64,000 nucleotides of DNA, from the NCBI RefSeq assembly GCF_008271805.1, contig NZ_VSRY01000103.1, positions 152,516 through 216,515 of the forward strand, written 5' to 3'. This DNA is from Streptomyces sp. TRM49041 (GTDB lineage: Bacteria > Actinomycetota > Actinomycetes > Streptomycetales > Streptomycetaceae). Every line of letters starts with the position of its first letter. The first letter of the stretch is position 1. The position numbers were made by a program, and so were the translations under genes. Under the pieces are notes generated by a model, which did not search any database, was not told the DNA's origin, and saw only the letters and a list, made by a program, of their open reading frames with translations. Shown in pieces: positions 56,595-64,000 of the stretch.

Positions 56595-57545
56595 GTGGCT
56601 GGATTCAGGATCGGACGCGGCCGGGACAACCGCACCCCGCGCCAACAAGCGCAGCAGACGCGGCAGCAGACGCAGCAGCAGGCGCCGCCGTACGGCAATG
56701 TGACGCCGGCGCCGCCGTCGTACGCGTCGCCGCAGCAGCAGTGGCCGCAGAGCGGCCAGACGTACGGCGAGCCGGAGTACTTCGGCGACCCGCACCAGCA
56801 GCAGCCCGCGCCGCACCGCCCCCAGCAGCCGTACGGCTCCCCGGGGCAGGGCCAGGGCCATGGCCATGGCCCTCGGCAGGGCCCCGGCCAGGGCCACGCG
56901 GCGAACAACCCGGGTCACACCCAGGTCTTCAGCGTCGGTGATGACCCCTACGGCGCGCCGGACGGCTACCAGGCGGGTGACGGCGCCCCGGCGGCGCCCG
57001 CGGGCCCGCGGCTGCCCTGGAAGCAGTTGCTGAGCGGCATCGTGATGCGCCCGGGCCCGACGTTCTTCCAGATGCGCGACCACGCGGTGTGGATGCCGGC
57101 GCTGGTTGTGACGTTCGTGTACGGCCTGCTGGCCCTCTTCGGCTTCGACAAGGCCCGCGAGGAGACGATCAACGCGACGCTCTCCACGGCTGTCCCGTAC
57201 GTCCTGGTGACCGCGGTCATGTTCGTCGTGGGTGGGCTGATCCTGGGCGCGGTGACCCACACACTGGCGCGCCAGCTGGGCGGCACGGGGGCGTGGCAGC
57301 CGACGGTGGGCCTGTCGATGCTGATCATGTCGATGACGGACGCCCCCCGCCTGCTGTTCGCCCTGTTCCTGGGCGGCGAGAACGGCCTGGTCCAGGTCAT
57401 CGGCTGGCTGACGTGGGCGGCGGCGGGAGCGCTCTTCACGTCGATGGTGAGCAAGTCGCACGACCTGCCGTGGCCGAAGGCGCTGGGTGCGTCGGCGATC
57501 CAGCTGGTGGCGCTGCTGTCGCTGATCAAGCTGGGCACGCTGTAG
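56595..57545 (+). CDS. Yip1-domain membrane protein
   Basis: 316 residues from GTG. The first 145 residues are disordered and rich in Gln, Pro, Gly and His; then a Yip1 membrane domain with five TM helices (AVWMPALVVTFVYGLLALFGF, VPYVLVTAVMFVVGGLILG, MLIMSMTDAPRLLFALFLG). Bacterial Yip1 proteins have no set function. A very strong terminator follows. Confidence 0.88.
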   Translation: MAGFRIGRGRDNRTPRQQAQQTRQQTQQQAPPYGNVTPAPPSYASPQQQWPQSGQTYGEPEYFGDPHQQQPAPHRPQQPYGSPGQGQGHGHGPRQGPGQGHAANNPGHTQVFSVGDDPYGAPDGYQAGDGAPAAPAGPRLPWKQLLSGIVMRPGPTFFQMRDHAVWMPALVVTFVYGLLALFGFDKAREETINATLSTAVPYVLVTAVMFVVGGLILGAVTHTLARQLGGTGAWQPTVGLSMLIMSMTDAPRLLFALFLGGENGLVQVIGWLTWAAAGALFTSMVSKSHDLPWPKALGASAIQLVALLSLIKLGTL

Positions 57546-57557
57546 TACGCGGAAAAA

Positions 57558-57592
57558 GGGAAAGGGCCCCCGAGAAGACGGGGCCCTTTCCC
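57558..57592. terminator. strong terminator
   Basis: GGGAAAGGGCCCC (57558-57570) pairs perfectly with GGGGCCCTTTCCC (57580-57592), 13 bases after the Yip1 stop and before the minus-strand gene stump. Confidence 0.9.
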
Positions 57593-57607
57593 TTTCCCTA
57601 CGCGCGG

Positions 57608-57711
57608 TCAGGCGTCGAGAACCTGCCCGGAGCGCCGGACGACGGGCTTCTCGACACTCAAAGGGGCGTCGGCGGCGGCCAGCTCGCGGACGCTGCCGCC
57701 CGCCGCGCCAG
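57608..57711 (-). pseudogene. C-terminal stump of a disrupted gene
   Basis: A frame on the minus strand ends at 57608 with VRELAAADAPLSVEKPVVRRSGQVLDA and has no start; it is cut off at about 57711 where IS3 transposase sequence begins. Parent gene not recognised. Confidence 0.6.
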
Positions 57712-58038
57712 GTGGCCGGATGCGTGGTGCATTCGGACCGCGGCTCGCAGTTTCGGTCACGGAAGTTCGTCTCCGCCCTCGTGCGTCACGGCATGGTCGG
57801 CTCGATGGGCCGGGTCGGTGCGGCGGGTGACAACACCGCGATGGAGAGCTTCTTCGCGCTGCTGCAGAAGAACGTCCTCGACCGCCGCACCTGGGCCGCC
57901 CGCCAGGAGTTGCGGATCGCGATCGTGACCTGGATCGAGCGCACCTACCACCGGCGCCGACGCCAGAGACGCCTGGCCCGATTGACCCCCGTCGAGTACG
58001 AGACCATCATGACCCCACCCGCAGCCCTGGCTGCATAA
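57712..58038 (+). pseudogene. IS3-family transposase fragment (OrfB C-terminus)
   Basis: 108 residues: CVVHSDRGSQFRSRKFVSAL carries the second catalytic Asp, DNTAMESFFALLQKN the Glu, and the end RLARLTPVEYETIM is that of IS3 OrfB. The first two-thirds of the transposase (with the first Asp) is missing, so it is inactive. The junction with the gene stump is at its 5' end. Confidence 0.9.
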
Positions 58039-58489
58039 CCCCGCTGTCACCCGATCACGCAGCAGTCCCGAACCGGTAATCGTCTACGTGCGGCCCGGCA
58101 CTCGGAAGGCGCCCTGTGGCTGGGGGTGGCCGGCTTCCACGGCTTCACCCACCTCCCCGGTTCGGGTCCCGCGTCGGGCAAGGCTAGGGGGCCACTCGTG
58201 CAAATTCCGGGCAGGCTCACAGACCTGCCCAAGTTGCCGGGCCAGCGTACGGCCCCCTGACCATGCCCGACCCCAAACCGGGCAGGACACCGGCCAAAGC
58301 CGCTCCAGCCGACCACGTGCCCCCGCGCGCCACCCACACCCACGGCCAGCACCCGCCACCGTCCGGCCTCCGCCACAGGCTCCTTCCCGACCACAACTCG
58401 CAATGGCTATCGGAGTCGTTGAGGTTCGTCGAACACAGGCACGACGACAGCCCCGGTACATCGGCACCGGTCTGCACGATCCCTGAAGG
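58039..58489. other. gene-free stretch in the mobile zone
   Basis: About 450 bases with no frame having a plausible start, ribosome site or motif. Base composition remains high GC. It may hold the remains of the IS3 end. Confidence 0.45.
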
Positions 58490-58532
58490 ACCGGACCGCC
58501 CCGCGTGCTGCCAGGCTCAGGGGGCGTCCGGT
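58490..58532 (-). terminator. terminator of the PIMT operon
   Basis: ACCGGACCGCCCC (58490-58502) pairs with GGGGCGTCCGGT (58521-58532) with one bulged base, 20 bases after the methyltransferase stop. Confidence 0.7.
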
Positions 58533-58552
58533 CTTTGTTGTTGCGTCACTGA

Positions 58553-59734
58553 TCAGCCGAGCATTGGCACCCTCCGGTCCGGGTGATCGAGCCACGGTCG
58601 ATGCGTGCCGTCCGGGGCAACCGTCAGGCCGAAGCACCCAGGCGCGGGCTCGTTCGCCATGCGCCACCACAGGTGGGCGGCCTCCACCTCACTCCACAAC
58701 CGCCGGGGGCCGTACTCCCACACGGTGAACCGCTCGTTGTTCCTGCCGTCCCAGTCGACGGCGGCCCATGAAGTGGCGTCCGTGGTGGCCAGCCAGAGGC
58801 GGGAGGCGACCCCCTTGACATCGGGGTTCTCGTGCCAGGTGTGCCACACGTCGCGGAGTTGGAGGCCGATGGCGAACTGGGCGGCCCAGTCGTCACCCAT
58901 AACCGCCCACGGCGACAAGGTGGTTTCCGCCTCGTCCGGGACGTGTTCGTCACGGACGACATCGCGGAAGATTCGCAGGTCGGTGCGCTGAGTCCTCATC
59001 AGCATGAACGCCGAGTACGGGTGGAAGCGGCCCGAGGCGCCACCGTCATCGTCCACGACCAGGCGCAGCAGCCCGTAGCACAGCCAGGGCGACTCCCACG
59101 GGGTGAGGATCATGCCGCCGGGCCGTACCTGACGCAGCCACGGCTGCGGTACGTGCCGCACGGAGCAGGTGGCCACGATACGGTCGTACGGTGCCCTGGC
59201 AGCATGGTCGGCAGCACCGTCACCGCGGATCACCTCCGGCTCCAGCCCCACGCCCTTCAGGTTCAGGGCGGCCTGCGCCGAAAGGGCCGGGTCCAGCTCG
59301 ATCGTGGAGACGTTGTCCGAGCCGAGCCGGTGAGCCAGCAGACCCGCGTTCCACCCGGTTCCGGTGCCGATCTCCAGGACCTTGTGGCCGCTCGACAGTT
59401 CCAGCATCTGGAGCATGCGCAGCACGATCGACGGGTCCGAGGCCGACGAGGAAGGCCACCGCTCCTCGTCGCCCGGGTCGGCGCCGTCGTTGACCTGCGT
59501 CACCACCGGTCCGTCCGCATACGCGGCACTAAGCCAGGTCTCGGGCGCGGTCGTGCGAAGGCACGGCTCCAGGGTGTCACCGACGTAGATCCGCTCCGGC
59601 AGGAAGGCATGCCGGGGCACGGCCCACAAGGCCCTCTCCCAGAGCGAGCCCACCGGGTGGGGCAACGTGTCGTTGAGGGTGCCGAGCAGACCGCGCAGGG
59701 CGATCTGCTCAGCAGCTCCAAGGTCTTTGGTCAT
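58553..59734 (-). CDS. PIMT-like O-methyltransferase (imiditide-type)
   Basis: 393 residues from ATG 59734. SSASDPSIVLRMLQMLELSS then motif I VLEIGTGTGWNAGLLAHRLG, VSTIELDPALSAQAALNL, PYDRIVATCSVRHVPQPWLRQVRPGG: the order of protein-L-isoaspartate O-methyltransferases, with about 180 extra C-terminal residues (WHTWHENPDVKGVASRLWLATTDA, FTVWEYGPRRLW) found in RiPP-associated members. In fuscimiditide, PIMT-bearing lasso peptides and the stand-alone imiditides, such an enzyme methylates an Asp and promotes aspartimide formation. A short cationic peptide gene sits 10 bases upstream, which is the imiditide arrangement. Confidence 0.88.
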   Translation of the reverse strand: MTKDLGAAEQIALRGLLGTLNDTLPHPVGSLWERALWAVPRHAFLPERIYVGDTLEPCLRTTAPETWLSAAYADGPVVTQVNDGADPGDEERWPSSSASDPSIVLRMLQMLELSSGHKVLEIGTGTGWNAGLLAHRLGSDNVSTIELDPALSAQAALNLKGVGLEPEVIRGDGAADHAARAPYDRIVATCSVRHVPQPWLRQVRPGGMILTPWESPWLCYGLLRLVVDDDGGASGRFHPYSAFMLMRTQRTDLRIFRDVVRDEHVPDEAETTLSPWAVMGDDWAAQFAIGLQLRDVWHTWHENPDVKGVASRLWLATTDATSWAAVDWDGRNNERFTVWEYGPRRLWSEVEAAHLWWRMANEPAPGCFGLTVAPDGTHRPWLDHPDRRVPMLG

Positions 59735-59744
59735 CGAGGCCGCT

Positions 59745-59873
59745 CTACTTCCCGTGCTTCGGCGGCGCCTTGGGCGTCGAGGTGTCCGGTGACGGCTTCG
59801 ACGTACCGGGGTCCTTGCCCCCCGAGTGCTTGCCGTCGCCTCCACCGCCACCCTTGCCGGTTCCCCAACCCAT
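59745..59873 (-). CDS. 42-residue cationic peptide, imiditide-like precursor
   Basis: 42 residues from ATG with GAGGGAG six bases upstream: GWGTGKGGGGGDGKHSGGK, then PSPDTSTPKAPPKHGK. Seven Lys against three Asp (D13, D21, D30); D13 is followed by Gly, the sequence context most prone to aspartimide. Low-complexity, no hydrophobic part. It is 10 bases before the PIMT-like gene. Not callable by homology; the call rests on position and composition. Confidence 0.72.
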   Translation of the reverse strand: MGWGTGKGGGGGDGKHSGGKDPGTSKPSPDTSTPKAPPKHGK

Positions 59874-59962
59874 GACTACTCCCTCGTGTCGTGGTGCGTG
59901 TGAATTGGTGGTAAGGCACCCCGCCCCGGCCTCCCCTGCTCGTGAGGACCAGGCCGGGAGTC

Positions 59963-60067
59963 TCAACGCGTGAACACCCAAGCCAGGACCAACCCGATCC
60001 CGGCAGCGTTCACGATCACGGACACAGGCCCGGCGAACCGGCCGACCAAGCAGCAGACGCCCCTCAC
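59963..60067 (-). CDS. 34-residue one-TM peptide
   Basis: 34 residues from GTG that overlaps the stop of the previous gene by four bases (GTGA): VGRFAGPVSVIVNAAGIGLV and LAWVFTR. One hydrophobic helix with a short Cys-Cys-containing start. It lies in the PIMT operon just before the cationic peptide, so it could help export or anchor it. Too short for automatic callers. Confidence 0.55.
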   Translation of the reverse strand: MRGVCCLVGRFAGPVSVIVNAAGIGLVLAWVFTR

Positions 60068-60378
60068 GTCTGCCCCCACACAGCGGCAGCGCGCTCCCAG
60101 TCGCGGTAGACCCGGATCCGTTCCCTGACTGTCAGGGGCGGCAGGTCGGCGAACGCCACCCGGCGGTGACGTTGCCCGGGGCCCACGGCCCGTAGATCAA
60201 TCACAGGGCGCCCCACACGATCGCTGAACGGCACCCAGTCCCCCACCCGCAGCTCACCCGGCAGCACGTCCAAGGGCACCGAGTTCACCGGAGGGCGCGG
60301 TACCGCATCAGCGATCACCGGCAGCCGGACCGCAACTGCCGATTTCGGCGCCGGCGGCAGAACCCACGGACGCTTCAC
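60064..60378 (-). CDS. conserved hypothetical of the PIMT operon
   Basis: 104 residues. Start ATG overlaps the preceding stop by four bases. RVGDWVPFSDRVGRPVIDLRAVGPG and LPPLTVRERIRVYRDWERAAA have the look of a small beta-barrel followed by a helix. I do not recognise a family. Small proteins of this appearance occur on Streptomyces accessory elements. Confidence 0.7.
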   Translation of the reverse strand: MKRPWVLPPAPKSAVAVRLPVIADAVPRPPVNSVPLDVLPGELRVGDWVPFSDRVGRPVIDLRAVGPGQRHRRVAFADLPPLTVRERIRVYRDWERAAAVWGQT

Positions 60379-60605
60379 AACAGCCGCCCCGTCCTCGCAA
60401 CCGGCCGCAAGGCCCCCGCCGCTACCGACGACCGACCGTCACAGCGAGGGCAGCCACAGGCCGGGAAGCGCATCGGGTCGGCCAGAATCGATACCGGGTC
60501 ACCCTCACGAACCGCCGTCGTCTGCTCCCACGTCCGGCCCGAGTCCCGAGATACGCGAATCGTCATCAGCGTGCGCTGTTCAGCGCCGAGGACACCCGTC
60601 TTCAT
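60375..60605 (-). CDS. small conserved hypothetical, first gene of the PIMT operon
   Basis: 76 residues from ATG 60605 (GGGGTG six bases upstream); ATG 60566 is an alternative start. TIRVSRDSGRTWEQTTAVREGDPV and ACGCPRCDGR are the recognisable parts; the Cys-x-Cys-x-x-Cys knuckle may bind zinc. Similar proteins are frequent in Streptomyces. Function unknown. Confidence 0.65.
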   Translation of the reverse strand: MKTGVLGAEQRTLMTIRVSRDSGRTWEQTTAVREGDPVSILADPMRFPACGCPRCDGRSSVAAGALRPVARTGRLL

Positions 60606-60689
60606 CGGGTACACCCCGACGAGTTGTCCAGGGTCCAGGCTGTTGCAGCCGCCTGCTTGTGTGCGTCCACGAGTCGACCTTCCTCCCAA

Positions 60690-61052
60690 AGGTGCGCGGG
60701 CTTGGGAGGAAGACCGTAAAGGCCGGACATGGGTCGGACCCGGAAGAAATTTCCGGGTCCGACTTCACGCTGTCGATCTGGCTGTCTAGGTCGTGTCTCC
60801 CAACTCTTGTGGGGCACGGAGGCATGAAGCTTCGCCGATGCTCGTAGACTCGTGACGTGGCGTTCATGAGCACCCCGCACTGTTGCTTCCTGTGATCGGA
60901 AGGCGCTGAGGGCGATGCCGGACGGCGTCGCCCTCCTTGGTGTGCCTGCTGCGTGAATCACGTTCCCGACGCTGCCCGTTCCTTCCTGAGGCAGCGAGGT
61001 TCTGAGCGCGCGTGCAGGCACGGGTCTCTTCCCTTCACTCCAGGAGTGCTTC
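60690..61052. other. intergenic with a strong hairpin
   Basis: Holds GTCGGACCCGGAA / TTCCGGGTCCGAC (60733-60745 and 60751-60763), a perfect 13-base stem. Nothing else is supported; the promoters of the PIMT operon and of the methyltransferase on the other side lie here. Confidence 0.6.
60733..60763. other. 13-base perfect hairpin
   Basis: Stem arms 60733-60745 and 60751-60763 with loop GAAAT. It is outside any gene, upstream of both flanking operons, and could be an IS or integration relic or a leader structure. Confidence 0.6.
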
Positions 61053-61904
61053 GTGCCCGTGTCGTTTCCCCCTGCCCTCGAATCGTCTCTCGACTTGCTG
61101 CGCTGTCCGACGTGCCGCACGCGCCGCCTGGGCCCCGGCCTCGGCGCGCTACGTTGCCCGGTGGGCCACACCTTCGACATCGCCCGCCACGGCTACGCCG
61201 GCCTGCTCACGGGCACCCGCGCCACCAGCGGCGACGACGCAGCCATGGTCCAGGCCCGGGACCGGTTCCTGTCCACCGGCGCCTACGCGCCCATCCGGGA
61301 AGTCGGGGCACGCCTGGCGGCCGACGCCGCGTCCGAGCGGGCCACGGTTGTGGACGTGGGATGCGGCACGGGCTACTACCTGGCCGGCGTACTCGACCAG
61401 TTGCCCGGCGCCCGTGGTCTGGGACTGGACACATCGGTGCGCGCGCTCCGCTCGGCAGCCCGTGCCCACGACCGAGCCGCCGCGGTCGCCTGGGACGTCT
61501 TCCGCCCCTTCCCGCTGGCCGACGGGATGGTCGATGTCGTGCTGGACGTGTTCGCCCCACGCAACCCGGCCGAGTTCCACCGCGTACTGCGCCCGGCCGG
61601 CCAGCTGATCGTGGTCCGTCCCACCGGGCGGCACTTGTCCGAGCTGCGCGGCCAGGTGCCTGCGATGGTCACGATCGACCCGGCCAAGGAACAGCGCCTG
61701 CACCAGGCGCTCAACCCCTTCTTCGAGCCCGTCGTTACTGAACAGGCGGAGTACTCCGCGTCCCTGACCAGGCTGGATGTCCTGGACTTGGTGGCGATGA
61801 CGCCGAGCGCACGCCACGTGAGCCGTTCAGACCTGAACGACGACGGCCTCCTGCCCGATCAGGTCACCGTCTCCGTGCTGGCCACCGCCTACCGGCCTCG
61901 GTGA
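61053..61904 (+). CDS. RlmA/TlrB-type 23S rRNA guanine-N1 methyltransferase
   Basis: 283 residues from GTG with CAGGAG upstream. N-terminal zinc finger CPTCRTRR ... LRCPVGHTFDIARHGY, then a SAM fold with VVDVGCGTGYYLAGVLDQL and VLDVFAPRNPAEFHRVLRP. This is the RlmA-I/RlmA-II family; the actinobacterial RlmA-II (TlrB, MyrA) methylates G748 and protects against tylosin/mycinamicin-type macrolides. Whether this copy gives resistance is not proven. Its position among broken IS elements suggests acquisition by transfer. Confidence 0.9.
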   Translation: MPVSFPPALESSLDLLRCPTCRTRRLGPGLGALRCPVGHTFDIARHGYAGLLTGTRATSGDDAAMVQARDRFLSTGAYAPIREVGARLAADAASERATVVDVGCGTGYYLAGVLDQLPGARGLGLDTSVRALRSAARAHDRAAAVAWDVFRPFPLADGMVDVVLDVFAPRNPAEFHRVLRPAGQLIVVRPTGRHLSELRGQVPAMVTIDPAKEQRLHQALNPFFEPVVTEQAEYSASLTRLDVLDLVAMTPSARHVSRSDLNDDGLLPDQVTVSVLATAYRPR

Positions 61905-61918
61905 CCACGAGCGGGCGC

Positions 61919-62449
61919 ATGCGCCTGCTGACCGACGAGCAGTGGGCACGCCTGGCACCCTGCCTTCCCCGCAGCGCGGGGAGGGCAGGGCGTCCGTTCG
62001 CCGACCACCGTCGCATCATCGAAGGGATCATCTACCGGTACCGCACCGGCATCCCATGGAGAGATCTGCCCCGCGAAACATTCGGTCCTTGGCAGACGGT
62101 ATCCGAGTCCCGCGACTCGGCCGTGGCAGGCCATGCACCACACCGGACGCGCTGCTCGCAGACAAGGCGTACTCCTCCAAGCAGGTCCGGACAGACCTCA
62201 TGGTTCGTGGCATCCGCACAGTGATCCCCGAGCGCGCCGATCAACAGGCCAACCGCAAGAGGAGGGGCCGCAGCGGAGGACGGCCCCGAACTCTGGACAC
62301 CGAGACCTACAAGCGCAGGAACGTCGTGGAACGGTCGTTCAGCCTGCTCAAGCAGTGGCGGGGCCTGGGCCACCCGTTACGACAAACTCGCGATCGTCTA
62401 CCGCTCCGCAGCCGTGCTGGCGGCGGTCATCGCCTGGTTACGGAGTTGA
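61919..62449 (+). pseudogene. decayed IS5-family transposase
   Basis: N-terminal part LLTDEQWARLAPCLPRSAGRAG and YRYRTGIPWRDLPRETFGPW from ATG 61919, then a deletion of the middle (the first catalytic Asp region is gone) at about 62094, continuing in another frame with ALLADKAYSSKQVRTDLMVRG and YKRRNVVERSFSLLKQW, then an extra base near 62365 before RYDKLAIVYRSAAVLAAVIAW to the stop. So two frame breaks and an internal deletion; not active. Confidence 0.9.
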
Positions 62450-62458
62450 GAGATACGA

Positions 62459-62699
62459 CTAACTCAGAGCGCCCAGGTTCAGGGCCAGTTCGCGGACGTC
62501 GCGCCGCTTGCTCCTCTTGTGGAGACGACGCGCCAGGTCCCGGGCGAACTCGTGCGCCCGGATCTGCTCAGGAGCTCTTTGGTAGGCGCGTTTCAGGTGG
62601 TCGGCGGCATCATCAGTCCTACCCACCTCTCTATACGCCCGTGCTACGTCCACAGGCGTGATGCGTGCTCGGATCTTGGACGGGGGCAGGGGAACGTCG
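62459..62699 (-). pseudogene. truncated XRE/TPR regulator
   Basis: A C-terminal fragment: SKIRARITPVDVARAYREVG, AADHLKRAYQRAPEQIRAH and LARRLHKRSKRRDVRELALN are the TPR-like tail of short Streptomyces XRE regulators. The helix-turn-helix part is missing; the frame is cut near 62699 where the ISAs1 element begins. Confidence 0.75.
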
Positions 62700-62701
62700 A
62701 A

Positions 62702-62758
62702 GGGCGCGGCCCGTCATGATCATGTGATTCCACTCGCAAGATCGTGAAGGCCGCGCCC
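62702..62758. repeat. inverted repeat at the ISAs1 left end
   Basis: GGGCGCGGCC at 62702-62711 and its complement GGCCGCGCCC at 62749-62758, just before the transposase ATG. The left terminus of the element is probably at about 62700. Confidence 0.65.
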
Positions 62759-62760
62759 GT

Positions 62761-63984
62761 ATGCCATCCTGCCCGACCCTGCCCACCTCTCGTCAACTCG
62801 CCGATCAACTCGGCGTCGGGGTCGGGGAGTTGTGCACGCCCGCGAAACTCCCCTCGCTCCTGGAGGCGGTCGACGCCGTGCCCGACCCGCGTTCTGTGCA
62901 CCTGGTCACGCACCCCCTCCCGATGCTGCTCGGCCTGGTGGCCTGCGCCCTGCTGTGCGGGGCGCGCTCGGTGCGCGGTGTGATCCGCTGGGCGAACGGT
63001 CAGGGCGCCGGCATCCTGGCCGCACTCGAAGTCCCCGACGGTGATCCGGCGCAGTTGCCGGTGGCCACCACGCTCACCCGCACCCTTGCCCGGATCGACG
63101 CCGACGCACTCGATGCGGCCGTCGGCACCTTCGTACAGACCCACGCCGCCGACCCGCTGGCCGGAATCGCGGGAGATCCGCCCCTGCTGCAGCTGGCCGC
63201 GGACGGCAAGACGGTTCGCGGCGCCCGCGACGCCGACGGCCTGCAGCTTCACCTGCTCGGCGTCTACCAGGTCGATCCCGGCGTGATGCTCGCCCAGCGC
63301 GAGATGCGCCACAAGCCCCACGAGACCGTGCACTTCACCGCCGCCCTCGACCTGATCGCCGACATCACCGGGGCGATCGTGACCGCCGACGCCCTGCACA
63401 CGGTGGCCGATCACGCCCGCTACCTGCACCGACGCGGCGCCTTCGGACTCTTCCCGGTCAAGGAGAACCGCGCCGCCCTGTTCGCCCGGCTCGACGCGCT
63501 CGACTGGGACGAGACCACGAACCCGCAGATCAGCATGGTCCGTACCGAGGAGACCAACAGCGGCCGCCACGAGACCCGCATCGTCCGCGTCCAGGCACTG
63601 GAAGACGGCCAGGTCAACTTCCCGCACGCCACCCATGCCCTGCTGGTGGAGCGGTACACCACCGGCCGGGGCGACGGAAAGACCCACGCGGACGCCGAAC
63701 TCGGCATCACCACCGCACCTGTCCAGACCGCCGACGCGGCCATCCTCGCCCGCTGCGTGAGAGACCAATGGGCCATCGAATCCCAGCACTTCATCAGAGA
63801 CGTGACCTTCGGAGAGGACGCCTGTCGGGCCCGCACCGGCAGTCTGCCCCGAGCCCTCGCCACCTTCCGCAGCCTGGCGATCAGCCTCGCCCACCTCGCC
63901 GGATGGAAGAACAACGCCGCCGCACACGACCACTACCGCAACCACCCGGCCGACGCTCTACGCGAACTCGGTCTCACGGGCTGA
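62761..63984 (+). CDS. ISAs1-family transposase
   Basis: 407 residues, full length. N-terminal DDE_Tnp_1-associated region ([28 protein letters not shown]), first catalytic Asp in [17 protein letters not shown], second in [21 protein letters not shown], and Glu region [22 protein letters not shown]. Looks intact. The right end is beyond or near the window edge. Confidence 0.95.
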   Translation: MPSCPTLPTSRQLADQLGVGVGELCTPAKLPSLLEAVDAVPDPRSVHLVTHPLPMLLGLVACALLCGARSVRGVIRWANGQGAGILAALEVPDGDPAQLPVATTLTRTLARIDADALDAAVGTFVQTHAADPLAGIAGDPPLLQLAADGKTVRGARDADGLQLHLLGVYQVDPGVMLAQREMRHKPHETVHFTAALDLIADITGAIVTADALHTVADHARYLHRRGAFGLFPVKENRAALFARLDALDWDETTNPQISMVRTEETNSGRHETRIVRVQALEDGQVNFPHATHALLVERYTTGRGDGKTHADAELGITTAPVQTADAAILARCVRDQWAIESQHFIRDVTFGEDACRARTGSLPRALATFRSLAISLAHLAGWKNNAAAHDHYRNHPADALRELGLTG

Positions 63985-64000
63985 GCACGCATCACACCTG

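Noticed and set aside
57608..63984. The mobile zone as an integrative element with att sites
   Set aside because: No integrase, no tRNA gene and no direct repeats could be found by eye.

Overview
The window is high-GC actinobacterial chromosome, almost certainly Streptomyces or a very close relative. The evidence is codon use with G/C third positions, many GTG/TTG starts, XRE-DUF397 pairs, SLATT, DUF2690, DUF3151, DUF3152 and DUF2617 proteins, HspR/HAIR heat-shock control, DasR-type chitinase operators and a canonical parS site. The conserved order ybaB ... purA ... kynA/kynU ... fba-pyrE ... clpB ... hspR-dnaJ-grpE-dnaK followed by an Fe-S reductase matches the core chromosome region not far from oriC in this genus, and the parS site agrees with that. 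No rRNA, tRNA or CRISPR array was found.

Layout. 0-8.8 kb: YbaB, a SLATT membrane protein, three small conserved unknowns, a class III aminotransferase with a GntR regulator that carries a collagen-like insert, a divergent DJ-1/PfpI-MarR pair with two palindromic operators, and a PrmC-like methyltransferase. 8.3-14.6 kb: accessory zone with a WhiJ-type XRE/DUF397 operon that continues into a RelE-like toxin-antitoxin pair, ABM and VOC proteins, an alpha/beta hydrolase behind a TetR-type palindrome, a PIN/RHH toxin-antitoxin pair with its own operator, and a helix-turn-helix protein. 14.8-20.9 kb: secreted GH19 chitinase under DasR-like sites, Tat-exported amidase with a His-repeat leader, XRE-DUF2690, purA, a DAGK-domain protein. 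21-31 kb: GbsR regulator with a two-gene ABC exporter, cytochrome P450, a two-component system, an esterase, and kynA-kynU. 31-42 kb: DUF3152 metzincin-like protein, DUF3151, MalY-type C-S lyase, fba, parS, pyrE, aldose epimerase, SRPBCC protein, a frameshifted membrane aminopropyltransferase, DUF2617, three tiny Gly-rich membrane peptides, and an aminotransferase. 42-57.5 kb: YbjN protein, clpB, an F420/PPOX-fold protein, a repeat-peptide locus with a LuxR regulator, a frameshifted lipoprotein, the hspR-dnaJ-grpE-dnaK operon, a sugar transferase, a large Fe-S reductase and a Yip1 protein.

57.6 kb to the end is a mobile-element-scarred accessory segment: a C-terminal gene stump, an IS3-type fragment, a five-gene minus-strand operon that ends in a short cationic peptide and a PIMT-like methyltransferase (imiditide-like RiPP locus), a TlrB/RlmA-type rRNA methyltransferase, a decayed IS5 transposase, a truncated XRE regulator and an apparently intact ISAs1 transposase.

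The two most interesting undescribed-looking systems are (i) 46345-48106: a 90-residue secreted peptide with five (G/R)EPTWE repeats, translationally overlapped with a Rieske-like small protein in which both iron-binding His positions are Arg, next to a divergent LuxR regulator; and (ii) 58553-60605: the PIMT/cationic-peptide operon. Two core genes and one IS each show an apparent single-base frameshift in GC-rich sequence, which could be assembly errors or real decay.
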